From assembly GCA_934317005.1 (NCBI GenBank), contig CAKREB010000017.1:1-64000 (forward strand): 64,000 nt of DNA. The letters are read 5' to 3'. The stretch comes from an uncultured Lachnospiraceae bacterium (GTDB taxonomy: Bacteria; Bacillota; Clostridia; Lachnospirales; Lachnospiraceae). Below the pieces are notes generated by a model. The model saw nothing but the letters and a program-made list of their open reading frames with translations, made no database searches and was not told the DNA's origin. Below are positions 17,051 through 25,751 of this stretch, piece by piece; within the stretch, counting starts at the first letter, position 1; every line of letters begins with the position of its first letter. A program made the translations under genes and the position numbers.

Positions 17051-17722
17051 GTCAATGATAATGGAACTCATTTTGTGATGAAGACAAATGGAAAGAATGA
17101 TGGTCTGCTTTTATATTTAAGGGCAGGAGAAGAGAAAAAAAGCCGGGAAATATCTAATGTTGGTCATGCAAATGATTGTACATGTGCAGGAGGTAAGCTG
17201 TATGTTGTTAAAGGTGGGGGAGGTGAAAATGACAGAACGATACTTTGTATAGATCAAAAGTCCTTTGAACAGACAGTGCTTACAACGACTATTCCGAGTG
17301 ATGTTAAAGATATTAGTTCAATAGAATCGATTGGGGGCAATCGTTTTTTATTAGGAAAGGGTCAGACATGTTATTTATGCACACTGGAAAACAAGGTATT
17401 TAAATATCAAAAAAGTTTCCGTTTGGAAAGTGCACCATCACAATATGGTAAACCGCAGGGAATGTGTTATGCTTCGGGATATTTATATAAGATTTATTTT
17501 AAAAGTGATTCCATTAAAAATATAATTTTAAAGTACCCTATTGATATTAATAATATACAAGCTGGAACAACATTATCTGCAAGTGTGATGTATGTTAATA
17601 AACATCAGACAGATAGAAGTTTATTTGAAATAGAAGCTATTTCAAATTGTGGAAATAATTTTTATGTAAATACAAATGAAAGAGATCATAATGATTCTTT
17701 ATATAAGATTAGTTTAAGCTAA
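17051..17722 (+). pseudogene. 5'-truncated copy of the propeller-like gene P
   Basis: From GTCAATGATAATGG (17051) onward the sequence is almost identical to the intact gene at 29639-30403 from about its codon 31 onward. The first 30 codons are missing and an in-frame stop (17033-17035) lies just upstream. A 215-residue frame could begin at GTG 17075. The C terminus differs slightly (NTNERDHNDS instead of STNEKKKNSQNDS). The following intergenic region and F1 are also duplicated from, or to, the 30.4-31.5 kb segment. Confidence 0.8.
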
Positions 17723-17799
17723 GTAATTGTTTTGATAACATCTTATGTACGTTATGGAGTTGTAAGAGTTACTTTGTGGCAGAGGATTTGTAAGTATTA

Positions 17800-17823
17800 G
17801 CTGGGGCAAAATTATTTTTGCCC
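17800..17823 (+). terminator. Hairpin GGGGCAAAA / TTTTTGCCCC between P copy and F1
   Basis: A near-perfect stem with a short loop follows the truncated P gene; the same hairpin is repeated at 30483-30506 after the intact copy. The T-rich right arm could act as a weak terminator. Confidence 0.4.
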
Positions 17824-17881
17824 CTATCCTGGTATTAGTTTATATTTTCGTACAGTGTGAATTAAGGGAGGCAATAACAAT

Positions 17882-18850
17882 ATGAAAAAATATATAACCA
17901 GAGCTTTTCTATTTTTACAATTGACAGTGTTGCTCTTGGGGATAGTGATGACACCGGTGCAGGCGGAGACGGCATCATCAGAAAAACTTCCGGTTATAAA
18001 GTGGAGGATGAAGTATTTTTTTGATGCAACACCACAAACAATAACCATAGCATTCTCATGTGAGAGAAAAAAAGGGAAAAAATTACGTCCGGACGGATAT
18101 GTTATTTATCGCTATGATACAGCAAAGAAAGCAGCATATGCAGATAAAAAGGGGGCAAAATATCAGAAGCTTGCAAAAAAGTGTGCGGTTATTAAAAAAA
18201 CAGAGTATAAGACTTATTGCAGCTATACTGACAGAGATGTAAAGCCCAGACGAACTTATTATTACAGGGTACGTACCTATAAAATGCAAAAAGGAAAAAA
18301 ACTGCTTGGAAGATATTCGTCTGTGCGGTCTTTTTCAGCAATCAATGGGACAGGAAGGTATTCTGTCAAACTGATTTCGGATCGGAAGGAGTGGGAAGAG
18401 CACAGGGGTGTTGTGCTCCGGATAAAGAGTGCAGCAAGAAACAGAGATTTGGTCATTTGTGGAAAAGGATTAAAATTTTGTGCATTTCATAATTTTAAAC
18501 CAGATATTGATCTGGAAGGTCCGCTGTATTTTCCAATCAAGAAACTTGCAGTCCGTAAAGGTGCAGGGAAATGGGTTACAGTCTATGAAAATGGAAAGAT
18601 ATGGAAGACGGTAACAATAAAGGAAAAGACTAGTGCGGACATTCGTATAGAGTTAAAGGAAAATGAATGGTTTCAAAAGGCAGACTATTACCCGGCCTGG
18701 AGAGGAGGAAAATATGGAGTAACTGAGATTTATGGTATGAAATATGATGGATGTACGTCATATCTTACAATGGATCTGGAAAAAGATGATACTCTTTTAG
18801 CTATTCGCAGAGAAGAAGAGTTGATAAGAGACACTTATTACGGGGTTTAG
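17882..18850 (+). CDS. Secreted FN3-like protein F1
   Basis: 322 residues, copy 1 of four. Signal peptide 1-29 (FLFLQLTVLLLGIVMTPVQA, cleavage before ETASS). Residues about 40-155 have the strand pattern of a fibronectin type III domain, with YVIYRYDTAKK, then RRTYYYRVRTYKMQKGKKLLG. A second, unassigned beta-rich domain of about 165 residues follows. No anchor is visible, so it is probably exported and free or non-covalently attached. The ribosome site AAGGGAGG precedes ATG 17882. From about 18305 to 18838 its DNA is identical to F2, F3 and F4. Function unknown. Confidence 0.8.
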   Translation: MKKYITRAFLFLQLTVLLLGIVMTPVQAETASSEKLPVIKWRMKYFFDATPQTITIAFSCERKKGKKLRPDGYVIYRYDTAKKAAYADKKGAKYQKLAKKCAVIKKTEYKTYCSYTDRDVKPRRTYYYRVRTYKMQKGKKLLGRYSSVRSFSAINGTGRYSVKLISDRKEWEEHRGVVLRIKSAARNRDLVICGKGLKFCAFHNFKPDIDLEGPLYFPIKKLAVRKGAGKWVTVYENGKIWKTVTIKEKTSADIRIELKENEWFQKADYYPAWRGGKYGVTEIYGMKYDGCTSYLTMDLEKDDTLLAIRREEELIRDTYYGV

Positions 18851-19024
18851 AAGAGTAAGATGGTTACTGCGAATGAAGGGGGAAGAAGTTCAAAATTCTG
18901 ATTTAGATTCTCAAAGGGAAAAGCTTTCAACCGGAAGATGACTTCCAATTGGCTGTTCTGCTAAAGTGCTTTTTAAATAGGATGCTTTGAGAAATGTTTA
19001 ACTTTTCGACAAAAATTGCAAAAA

Positions 19025-19085
19025 ACGCACAAAAACCGACCAAAAACGCACAAAATCCGCACGATGGCAAATAAGGTGTTATAAT
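19025..19085 (+). promoter_or_regulatory. Candidate AgrA-activated promoter of L1
   Basis: Direct repeats ACGCACAAAA at 19025-19034 and 19046-19055 start 21 bp apart, and TATAAT (19080-19085) lies 24 bases after the second. Half-site-like CCGAC and CCGCAC lie at half-period positions. No TTGACA-like -35 exists. The geometry matches the agrC promoter and the block at 36122-36182, which is nearly identical over about 90 bp. A 26-codon frame (19098-19178) with AAAGGG ahead lies in the leader. Confidence 0.65.
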
Positions 19086-19214
19086 CGGCGAAAGGGAATG
19101 ATGTTGAAAAAAGCTGTTAATGATTACACAAGTGGTTCCGGGTTTGCAAGTCGGGAAAAGAAAGAGGTAAATACATAAAATTTATGTATCAAAAAAAAAT
19201 AGGTAGAAATCAAC

Positions 19215-19901
19215 ATGAGAAGAAAACTAGGAAACAAACTGTTAGCAGGTGCATTGGCAGGAGCGTTGACAATATCATTGTCAGCTTGTGGAGCCCAAGG
19301 CACACAAAAAGCGGATTCAGACACGAAGGTAACTTCGGAAAAGAAGCAGCAGACGGAGCAGAAAACTGAGGGCGAAAAGGTTGATGTAAAGAACGCTGTT
19401 TTAAATCTCAATGGCACTTTATATTACGGAACAGAAGAAACAGGACCGATGGGAGATTCCAGTATGGTGGCAGGACAGATTGCATCTTCTGTGAAGGAAG
19501 GGGAGACACCAAAGGAAAGTGGAGAATCCAATTTTGGATGCATCGGCAATTCTTATACCAGATGGAATGCTGCTTCTGTAATGGTAGATTTAGGGGATGA
19601 CTGGTATGTATTTCAGACAAAGGATGCAGACACAAAAAAAGCGGATGTGAAAGAGGAAAAGGACTGTATCAGATTAAACGGTGCCGTTTATTATGGAACA
19701 GGCAAGCTTGACTCGAAAGCAAAGGAAGAGAACGCTTCGGGAAAAATCACGGCATCAGTAGGAAATGATGAGATACCAGATAAGGATGAAGAGAGTAACT
19801 TTGGCTGCATTGGAAATGCATATATCTTAAATAAGGATAAAACTGTGACGGTTCAGGTAGGGGCCGGAGATGAATGGTATGTGTTTGAAATGGGAAAATA
19901 A
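19215..19901 (+). CDS. Lipoprotein L1 with two repeated domains
   Basis: 228 residues. Signal peptide with lipobox LSAC (Cys25), so a lipid-anchored outer-face protein. A polar linker (25-60) leads to two homologous domains of about 65 residues: LNGTLYYGTEE...ESNFGCIGNSYTRW...DDWYVFQ and LNGAVYYGTGK...ESNFGCIGNAYILN...DEWYVFE. The domain is not one I can name. A paralogue, L2 at 27139, is about 95 percent identical. Transcription probably comes from the AgrA-type promoter just upstream. Confidence 0.82.
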   Translation: MRRKLGNKLLAGALAGALTISLSACGAQGTQKADSDTKVTSEKKQQTEQKTEGEKVDVKNAVLNLNGTLYYGTEETGPMGDSSMVAGQIASSVKEGETPKESGESNFGCIGNSYTRWNAASVMVDLGDDWYVFQTKDADTKKADVKEEKDCIRLNGAVYYGTGKLDSKAKEENASGKITASVGNDEIPDKDEESNFGCIGNAYILNKDKTVTVQVGAGDEWYVFEMGK

Positions 19902-20004
19902 TTTATAGGCGATTGCGAAACGTAAGATGCAGCTTGTAATTCTGCTCAAAACAAAGCTGAGTAACATAAGAATAATCTAAAAATACATTTTCAGGAGGGG
20001 GATG

Positions 20005-20893
20005 ATGAAGATGTGTATGAAAAGAATTATAATTTGTTTTTTATGTATGCTGATGATTGGAAATTTAAATAGTTTGTAGGCAAAAGCATACACAGTTTCG
20101 GTAGAAGAAGAGGGGATTTATGAAGATGTGATACCGAAGTATATTACACAGAATGTAGCAAAGCTTTTTGAAAAGCAGGTTAAAAAAGCGATGCAGTATG
20201 AGAAAAAATATGGAAAAGCGGGAGATTATGTGTACATGACAAAAGTACCGGATGCATACCGCGATTTCATTGCTGTAGCAAAAAAAGGTGAAAGCATCGG
20301 ATCAAATTAAAATTTGTCATCCATTTTATATTTATGCTGTTGACAATGAAGAAAATTGGTATTCTTATTATTTTGAAGCAAAACAGAATGGGAAAAAGTT
20401 ATGCTTATTTAGTATTGATGTAGATGTAGACAATGGAAACACAGTATTTACCTATGATAAAATGTTGGATCAATATGTGACATTTGGGGACAGCATAACG
20501 AAGAAAACAATTTTTTACAAAATGAATGATATTGTTTATGTAGAAAATCCTAAGGAAGTCAGTATATTGAGAGCTCAATCTTCAACTGCGGAGAAGATGA
20601 CAGGTAATAGTGACGGAACCGAGATCAACACGTTTTATCAAAAGTCCTATGATCAGAAGAAAACGATAATTTTTTCGTATCTGGATGCAGTGAAAAAGGG
20701 CAAGGCGGTGGAAAAGTCAAAGGAAAATGTGAAAAAGACATTACATACGGCATATAGTGAATCTACAGGAGAAAAAGATAATACGAAAGTAGAAACACAA
20801 TTTCCGTGGAAATATCTAGCTGTTGGAGGGGGGATTATTGTGTGCATTGCAGTTGGTGCGGGGATAGTACTGAAAAGAAAAATAAATAATTAA
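20005..20893 (+). pseudogene. Broken gene X for a secreted, membrane-anchored protein
   Basis: A strong ribosome site (AGGAGGGG, 19993-20000) precedes a hydrophobic leader that ends at an in-frame TAG (20077-20079), right before the likely AKA cleavage site. The frame then continues (YTVSVEEEGIYEDVIPKY...) to a seven-A run at 20280-20286; six As would join it to the downstream frame ending in a membrane helix (VGGGIIVCIAVGAGIVL) and KRKINN. So one nonsense and one +1 homopolymer change are needed to restore about 295 codons. A fragment of a second copy lies at 37833-37931. Function unknown. Confidence 0.78.
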
Positions 20894-20918
20894 GAGAGTT
20901 CTAATCCAGATTTTATAA

Positions 20919-21050
20919 TTGGCGCAAGAAAATCAAGGGTTTGTATCCTATTCGTTTAAAGTATCTAAAGGCGGGAAATATACAATGTTTGTTATGAATA
21001 AAAGTGGTACAAAGGTTACAGTGGATGAAATGTGTATGAATACAAAATAG
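20919..21050 (+). pseudogene. Fragment of the 3' end of a blaR1-like gene
   Basis: Encodes FVSYSFKVSKGGKYTMFVMN and KSGTKVTVDEMCMNTK ending at TAG, closely matching the last 35 residues of the protein at 25729-27114 (SHSFKVSKSGIYKIFVMN, KSGTKVTVDGMCIITK). The rest of the gene is absent, showing that a second copy of the blaR1-like gene once lay here. Confidence 0.8.
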
Positions 21051-21099
21051 TATGTCATTATATTTTCGTACAGTGTGTATTAAGGGAGACAATAACAAT

Positions 21100-22068
21100 A
21101 TGAAAAAATGTATAACCAGAACTTTTCTATTTTTACAGTTGACAGTGTTACTTTTGGGGATAGTGATGACAACGGTACAGGCAGAGACGGCATCATCAGA
21201 AAAACTTCCGGTTATAAAGTGGAGTACGAGACATTATTTTGATGCAACACCACAAACAATAACTATATCATTCACATGTGAGAGAAAAAAAGGGAAAAAG
21301 CTACGTCCGGACGGATATGTTATTTATCGCTATGATACAGCAAAGAAAGCAGCATATGCAGATAAAAAAGGGGCAAAATATCAGAAGCTTGCCAAAAAGT
21401 GTGCAGTTATTAAAAAAACAGAGTATAAGACTTATTGCAGCTATGCTGATAAAGATGTAAAGCCCAGACGGACTTATTATTACAGGGTACGTACCTATAA
21501 AATGCAAAAGGGGAAAAAGCTGCTTGGAAGATATTCGTCTGTGCGGTCTTTTTCAGCAATCAATGGGACAGGAAGGTATTCTGTCAAACTGATTTCGGAT
21601 CGGAAGGAGTGGGAAGAGCACAGGGGTGTTGTGCTCCGGATAAAGAGTGCAGCAAGAAACAGAGATTTGGTCATTTGTGGAAAAGGATTAAAATTTTGTG
21701 CATTTCATAATTTTAAACCAGATATTGATCTGGAAGGTCCGCTGTATTTTCCAATCAAGAAACTTGCAGTCCGTAAAGGTGCAGGGAAATGGGTTACAGT
21801 CTATGAAAATGGAAAGATATGGAAGACGGTAACAATAAAGGAAAAGACTAGTGCGGACATTCGTATAGAGTTAAAGGAAAATGAATGGTTTCAAAAGGCA
21901 GACTATTACCCGGCCTGGAGAGGAGGAAAATATGGAGTAACTGAGATTTATGGTATGAAATATGATGGATGTACGTCATATCTTACAATGGATCTGGAAA
22001 AAGATGATACTCTTTTAGCTATTCGCAGAGAAGAAGAGTTGATAAGAGACACTTATTATGGGTTTTAG
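21100..22068 (+). CDS. Secreted FN3-like protein F2
   Basis: 322 residues, copy 2 of four. It differs from F1 mainly in the first 140 residues (STRHYFDATPQ instead of RMKYFFDATPQ, SYADKDV instead of SYTDRDV); the C-terminal half is identical at DNA level. The upstream frame extends to 21052, but AAGGGAGA before ATG 21100 marks the start. It follows the blaR1 fragment by 50 bases and shares the leader ATTTTCGTACAGTGTG with F3 and F4. Confidence 0.8.
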   Translation: MKKCITRTFLFLQLTVLLLGIVMTTVQAETASSEKLPVIKWSTRHYFDATPQTITISFTCERKKGKKLRPDGYVIYRYDTAKKAAYADKKGAKYQKLAKKCAVIKKTEYKTYCSYADKDVKPRRTYYYRVRTYKMQKGKKLLGRYSSVRSFSAINGTGRYSVKLISDRKEWEEHRGVVLRIKSAARNRDLVICGKGLKFCAFHNFKPDIDLEGPLYFPIKKLAVRKGAGKWVTVYENGKIWKTVTIKEKTSADIRIELKENEWFQKADYYPAWRGGKYGVTEIYGMKYDGCTSYLTMDLEKDDTLLAIRREEELIRDTYYGF

Positions 22069-22269
22069 AAGAGTAAGATGGTTACTGCGAATGAAGGGGG
22101 AAGAAGTTCAAAATTCTGATTTAGATTCTTAAAGGGGGAAAGCTTTCAACTGGAAGATGACTTTCGATTGGCTGTTCTGCTAAAGTGCTTTTTAAATAGG
22201 ATGCTTTAAGAAATCCATGATTGTGCCAGTGGTTCATAGTGAGCAGATAGGGAAAGGAAGGGGATTATA

Positions 22270-23340
22270 ATGCAAAAGACTAAAAAATATATAGCTATAT
22301 TTATACTATTTCTATTATTTTGGAATTATCAAAATAATAGCGCAAAGGCAGCGTCTGTTGTAACAATTGATAAGCAGAATTTTCCAGATGTGGCAATCCG
22401 GAAAGCAGCAAAAAAATATGATGTTAATAGGGATGGTAAGTTATCTGTGAGAGAAATAAAAGAAATTAAACAGATCAAACTTCATGTAAAAGGAGCGGTT
22501 ACTTCTTTTAAGGGATTACAGTATTTTACAAATTTACGTGCGCTCTATTACTATGGGGGCGGTATATTTGATGGCAAAAGTGTAGAGCAGGCTGGAAAAA
22601 CAGAAACTTTAAAATTGTCTGGCTGTAAGAAATTGAGAATATTGTATTTACGGGGAAATATCAAAAAAATTTCTATAAAACATCCTAAATCAGTAAAAAA
22701 ATTACAGATTTACAATAATGCCTGTACAACGTTAAATTTATCGGCATATACACAGGCGGAAACAATTTATGTTCAATCCAATAGCATAACAAAGTTAAAA
22801 CTGCCTGAAAATTCTTCTGTAAGAGATTTAAGATTAGGATTGTCTAAGATGAAGAAATTGAATCTAAAAGAGATGGACAAATTATGGAGAGTGGAGATTC
22901 GCGGCAATAATACCTTGAAAGTATCTATGGAAGGATTGGATAAGCTGGAGCGGGCACTTGTTAATGATATAGCTGGATTAAGGGTTAAAAATTGTGTGAG
23001 GTTATGTAAATTACGTATATATGACATGCAAAAGGGAGACATTGTGCTAAACGACTGTACAAATATAGATGCTGTAGAGGTCAGAGGAAGTACTCTGAAG
23101 AGATTGAATTTGCAAAATTTAAAAAGACTTGTTTACTTAGATATAGGAACAAGTACAAAAATACAAATGTTATACCTCAAGGGAACGGTATATGAAAAAG
23201 AGTACTATGATAAAAAAATCAATGAGCAGACAAAAGGACTTTATACAACAGTACGTTTTCCTTATGTTGTAAAAGAACAAAAGTTATTTGCGATTATGAA
23301 ATTAAAGGCAAAGAATATTGGAAAAATTGAATGGAACTAG
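22270..23340 (+). CDS. Secreted LRR/EF-hand protein S1
   Basis: 356 residues with signal peptide 1-28 (ending NNSAKAAS). Residues about 33-65 form an EF-hand or dockerin-like loop, FPDVAIRKAAKKYDVNRDGK followed by LSVREI, with Asp/Asn/Asp spacing of a calcium site. The rest is a run of short leucine-rich repeats (LKLSGCKKLRILYL, LNLKEMDKLWRVEI, LNLQNLKRLVYLDI). Related in layout to the longer proteins B1 and B2. A frameshifted paralogue, S2, lies at 42133. Presumed surface or secreted ligand-binding protein. Confidence 0.8.
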   Translation: MQKTKKYIAIFILFLLFWNYQNNSAKAASVVTIDKQNFPDVAIRKAAKKYDVNRDGKLSVREIKEIKQIKLHVKGAVTSFKGLQYFTNLRALYYYGGGIFDGKSVEQAGKTETLKLSGCKKLRILYLRGNIKKISIKHPKSVKKLQIYNNACTTLNLSAYTQAETIYVQSNSITKLKLPENSSVRDLRLGLSKMKKLNLKEMDKLWRVEIRGNNTLKVSMEGLDKLERALVNDIAGLRVKNCVRLCKLRIYDMQKGDIVLNDCTNIDAVEVRGSTLKRLNLQNLKRLVYLDIGTSTKIQMLYLKGTVYEKEYYDKKINEQTKGLYTTVRFPYVVKEQKLFAIMKLKAKNIGKIEWN

Positions 23341-23418
23341 CAAATTGATTTTGGCTGTATGGGAAAGAAAAAGTGCAATATACATAGTATATGACAACAT
23401 ACAAAGTGGATGGGAAAT

Positions 23419-23458
23419 ATGGCAGTAGAAAAAAATGTTTCTTTTGAAAAGGATATTA
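23419..23458 (+). pseudogene. N-terminal remnant of gene P
   Basis: ATG 23419 opens MAVEKNVSFEKDI, matching the first 13 residues of the intact P protein (MAVEKAISFEKNI). It is fused immediately to the F3 leader ATTTTCGCACAGTGTG. In the intact locus about 880 bp of P and spacer separate these two points, so this is a deletion scar. Confidence 0.75.
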
Positions 23459-23497
23459 CATTTTCGCACAGTGTGTATTAAGGGAGGCAATAACAAT

Positions 23498-24466
23498 ATG
23501 AAAAAATGTATAACCAGAGCTTTTCTATTTTTACAGTTGACAGTGTTACTTTTGGGGATAGTGATGACACCGGTGCAGGCAGAGACGGCATCATCAGAAA
23601 AACTTCCGGTTATAAAGTGGAGTACGAGGTATTATTTTCGTGCAACACCACAAACAATAACCATAGCATTCTCATGTGAGAGAAAAAAAGGAAAAAAGTT
23701 ACGTCCGGACGGATATGTTATTTATCGTTATGATACAGCAAAAAAAGCAGCATATGCAGATAAAAAGGGAGCAAAATATCAGAAGCTTGCCAAAAAGTGT
23801 GCGGTTATTAAAAAAACAGAGTATAAGACGTATTGCCGCTATACTGACAGAGATGTAAAGCCCAGACGGACTTATTATTACAGGGTACGTACCTATAAAA
23901 TGCAAAAGGGGAAAAAGCTGCTTGGAAGATATTCGTCTGTGCGGTCTTTTTCAGCAATCAATGGGACAGGAAGGTATTCTGTCAAACTGATTTCGGATCG
24001 GAAGGAGTGGGAAGAGCACAGGGGTGTTGTGCTCCGGATAAAGAGTGCAGCAAGAAACAGAGATTTGGTCATTTGTGGAAAAGGATTAAAATTTTGTGCA
24101 TTTCATAATTTTAAACCAGATATTGATCTGGAAGGTCCGCTGTATTTTCCAATCAAGAAACTTGCAGTCCGTAAAGGTGCAGGGAAATGGGTTACAGTCT
24201 ATGAAAATGGAAAGATATGGAAGACGGTAACAATAAAGGAAAAGACTAGTGCGGACATTCGTATAGAGTTAAAGGAAAATGAATGGTTTCAAAAGGCAGA
24301 CTATTACCCGGCCTGGAGAGGAGGAAAATATGGAGTAACTGAGATTTATGGTATGAAATATGATGGATGTACGTCATATCTTACAATGGATCTGGAAAAA
24401 GATGATACTCTTTTAGCTATTCGCAGAGAAGAAGAGTTGATAAGAGACACTTATTATGGGTTTTAG
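23498..24466 (+). CDS. Secreted FN3-like protein F3
   Basis: 322 residues, copy 3 of four, almost identical to F4 at 30563 (both have STRYYFRATPQ and CRYTDRDVK). Signal peptide and FN3-type strands as in F1. ATG 23498 follows AAGGGAGG; the longer frame from 23435 includes the deletion scar of gene P and is not a likely start. The C-terminal 175 codons are identical to the other copies. Confidence 0.8.
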   Translation: MKKCITRAFLFLQLTVLLLGIVMTPVQAETASSEKLPVIKWSTRYYFRATPQTITIAFSCERKKGKKLRPDGYVIYRYDTAKKAAYADKKGAKYQKLAKKCAVIKKTEYKTYCRYTDRDVKPRRTYYYRVRTYKMQKGKKLLGRYSSVRSFSAINGTGRYSVKLISDRKEWEEHRGVVLRIKSAARNRDLVICGKGLKFCAFHNFKPDIDLEGPLYFPIKKLAVRKGAGKWVTVYENGKIWKTVTIKEKTSADIRIELKENEWFQKADYYPAWRGGKYGVTEIYGMKYDGCTSYLTMDLEKDDTLLAIRREEELIRDTYYGF

Positions 24467-24979
24467 AAGAGTAAGATGGTTACTGCGAATGAAGGGGGAA
24501 GAAGTTCAAAATTCTGATTTAGATTCTTAAAGGGGAAAGCTTTCAACCGGAAGATGACTTCCAATTGTTTGTTGGGATTGTGAAAAGAAGAGATTGATAT
24601 CACATCAACTGTGTTGATTATGTTTGACAAGTCAAAGAAAAATACATTTTTTATGACTCCGAAGTAAGATGGAATTGGGGTGTGGTATAAAAATGTATTT
24701 TTCTTTGGATTACTTAATAATAATTTTTTCGTGTGTAATAATAGCAGAATTGATATTGTAAAATCTGATATGCATAACAGTCTCCGTACTGTTCAAGAGC
24801 ATGCAATACTAACATTTCACAGGAACCACTTTTAAAACTGCTTCGTGAAGCCATAGTTACCTTATTTAAATATTGAGTTGTGATATATTTGTAAATATGA
24901 TAGCAGAAATGATAGATGGATTAAATAAGAACTATGTGGTGAAAGAATGCAAGTCCTCGATATAAATAGTTTTAAGCTC
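24467..24979. other. Gene-free stretch after F3
   Basis: The first 100 bases repeat the tail found after F1, F2 and F4. A perfect 19-bp inverted repeat (CAAAGAAAAATACATTTTT at 24633-24651 and its complement at 24689-24707) is the only strong structure; it may be a terminator. No coding frame with a ribosome site was found in the remainder. Confidence 0.55.
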
Positions 24980-25059
24980 TTGACATATTACGTCAAAATA
25001 TGTACTATATCTATAAATATAGAATCTATATTATTAGACTCTATATTTATAGATATAGT
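24980..25059 (+). promoter_or_regulatory. Promoter with double operator upstream of blaI
   Basis: TTGACA (24980-24985), 17 bases, TACTAT (25003-25008). Overlapping and following it is a perfect 20-bp inverted repeat (25004-25023 with 25040-25059), made of two dyads TCTATA-AA-TATAGA (25010-25023) and TCTATA-TT-TATAGA (25040-25053), centres 30 bp apart. This suits two repressor dimers, plausibly BlaI. A similar double dyad lies at 38916-38956. Confidence 0.6.
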
Positions 25060-25095
25060 TTGTCTGTGGATTATTATATACTTTTTGGATAAGAA

Positions 25096-25324
25096 ATAGC
25101 CGTATTATAAGATGTTGGGTTCAAAAGATATTTTGCCACCAACTAATGCCACGGATTGCTTCATTGCTGTGCAATTTTCGCAATCCTACAAACACCTCCA
25201 ATCCCGCATATTTGCAAGCAAATCTGCTACTTGTCGGTGTTTGGCGGGTCAAGCCACCAGCTAGTAATTTGTATGTAAACATACATTACTAGCTGCTTTT
25301 GACTCTTGCATCATTATAATACTC
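25096..25324 (-). repeat. MITE-like repeat, copy 4 of 5 (long form)
   Basis: About 230 bp in the opposite orientation to copy 2: left GATGTTGGGTTCAAAAG plus ATATTTTGCCACCAACTA, right GCTAGTAATTTGTATG...CTTTTGACTCTTGCATC. About 105 extra bases, absent from copy 2, sit inside. It lies between the operator region and blaI, so the blaI transcript probably runs through it. Confidence 0.7.
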
Positions 25325-25361
25325 TATAAATACAAGAAATATTTTAAGGAGGCAGTTGATA

Positions 25362-25751
25362 ATGAAAGTAAAGCGTTCTGAGTTATCAGAGTGCGAAGTA
25401 ACCGTAATGAAGTGTATATGGGATGCAAAAGAGCCGGTTACTTGTGCGCAGATTATGGAGACATTGAAAGAAAAGTATGGATTAGATTATAAAAGTTCAA
25501 CGGTGTATACTTTTTTAAAAACATTACGTGAAAAAGGATTTGTCTCATGCGAGAAGAAAGATTTGACGTATTACATGGCTTTGAAACAGGAGGATGAATA
25601 TCGAAAGGAGGTACTGAAAAAGACAAAGAACTTTTGGTTTGGCGGATCTCCCAGCAAACTATTATCTGCATTGGTAGAAGCAGAGGAAATCAGTGAAAAA
25701 GAGAGAAAAGAGCTTAAGAGGTTGATTGATGGAATGGACAGACTGGATTAA
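25362..25751 (+). CDS. BlaI/MecI-family repressor
   Basis: 129-residue winged-helix DNA-binding protein of the BlaI/MecI/CopY family. The helix-turn-helix is seen in LSECEVTVMKCIWDAKEPVT and SSTVYTFLKTLREKGFV; the C-terminal part would dimerise. In known systems the repressor is inactivated by proteolysis triggered by a BlaR1-type sensor, and the overlapping next gene is such a protein. AAGGAGG lies nine bases before ATG 25362. The double dyad at 25004-25059 is its likely target. No beta-lactamase or PBP gene is linked. Confidence 0.92.
   Translation: MKVKRSELSECEVTVMKCIWDAKEPVTCAQIMETLKEKYGLDYKSSTVYTFLKTLREKGFVSCEKKDLTYYMALKQEDEYRKEVLKKTKNFWFGGSPSKLLSALVEAEEISEKERKELKRLIDGMDRLD

Noticed and set aside
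17055..17078. Seven-codon frame after the AGGAGG site as a leader peptide
   Set aside because: It arises at a recombination junction by chance reading of the P gene in another frame; there is no sign of conservation.
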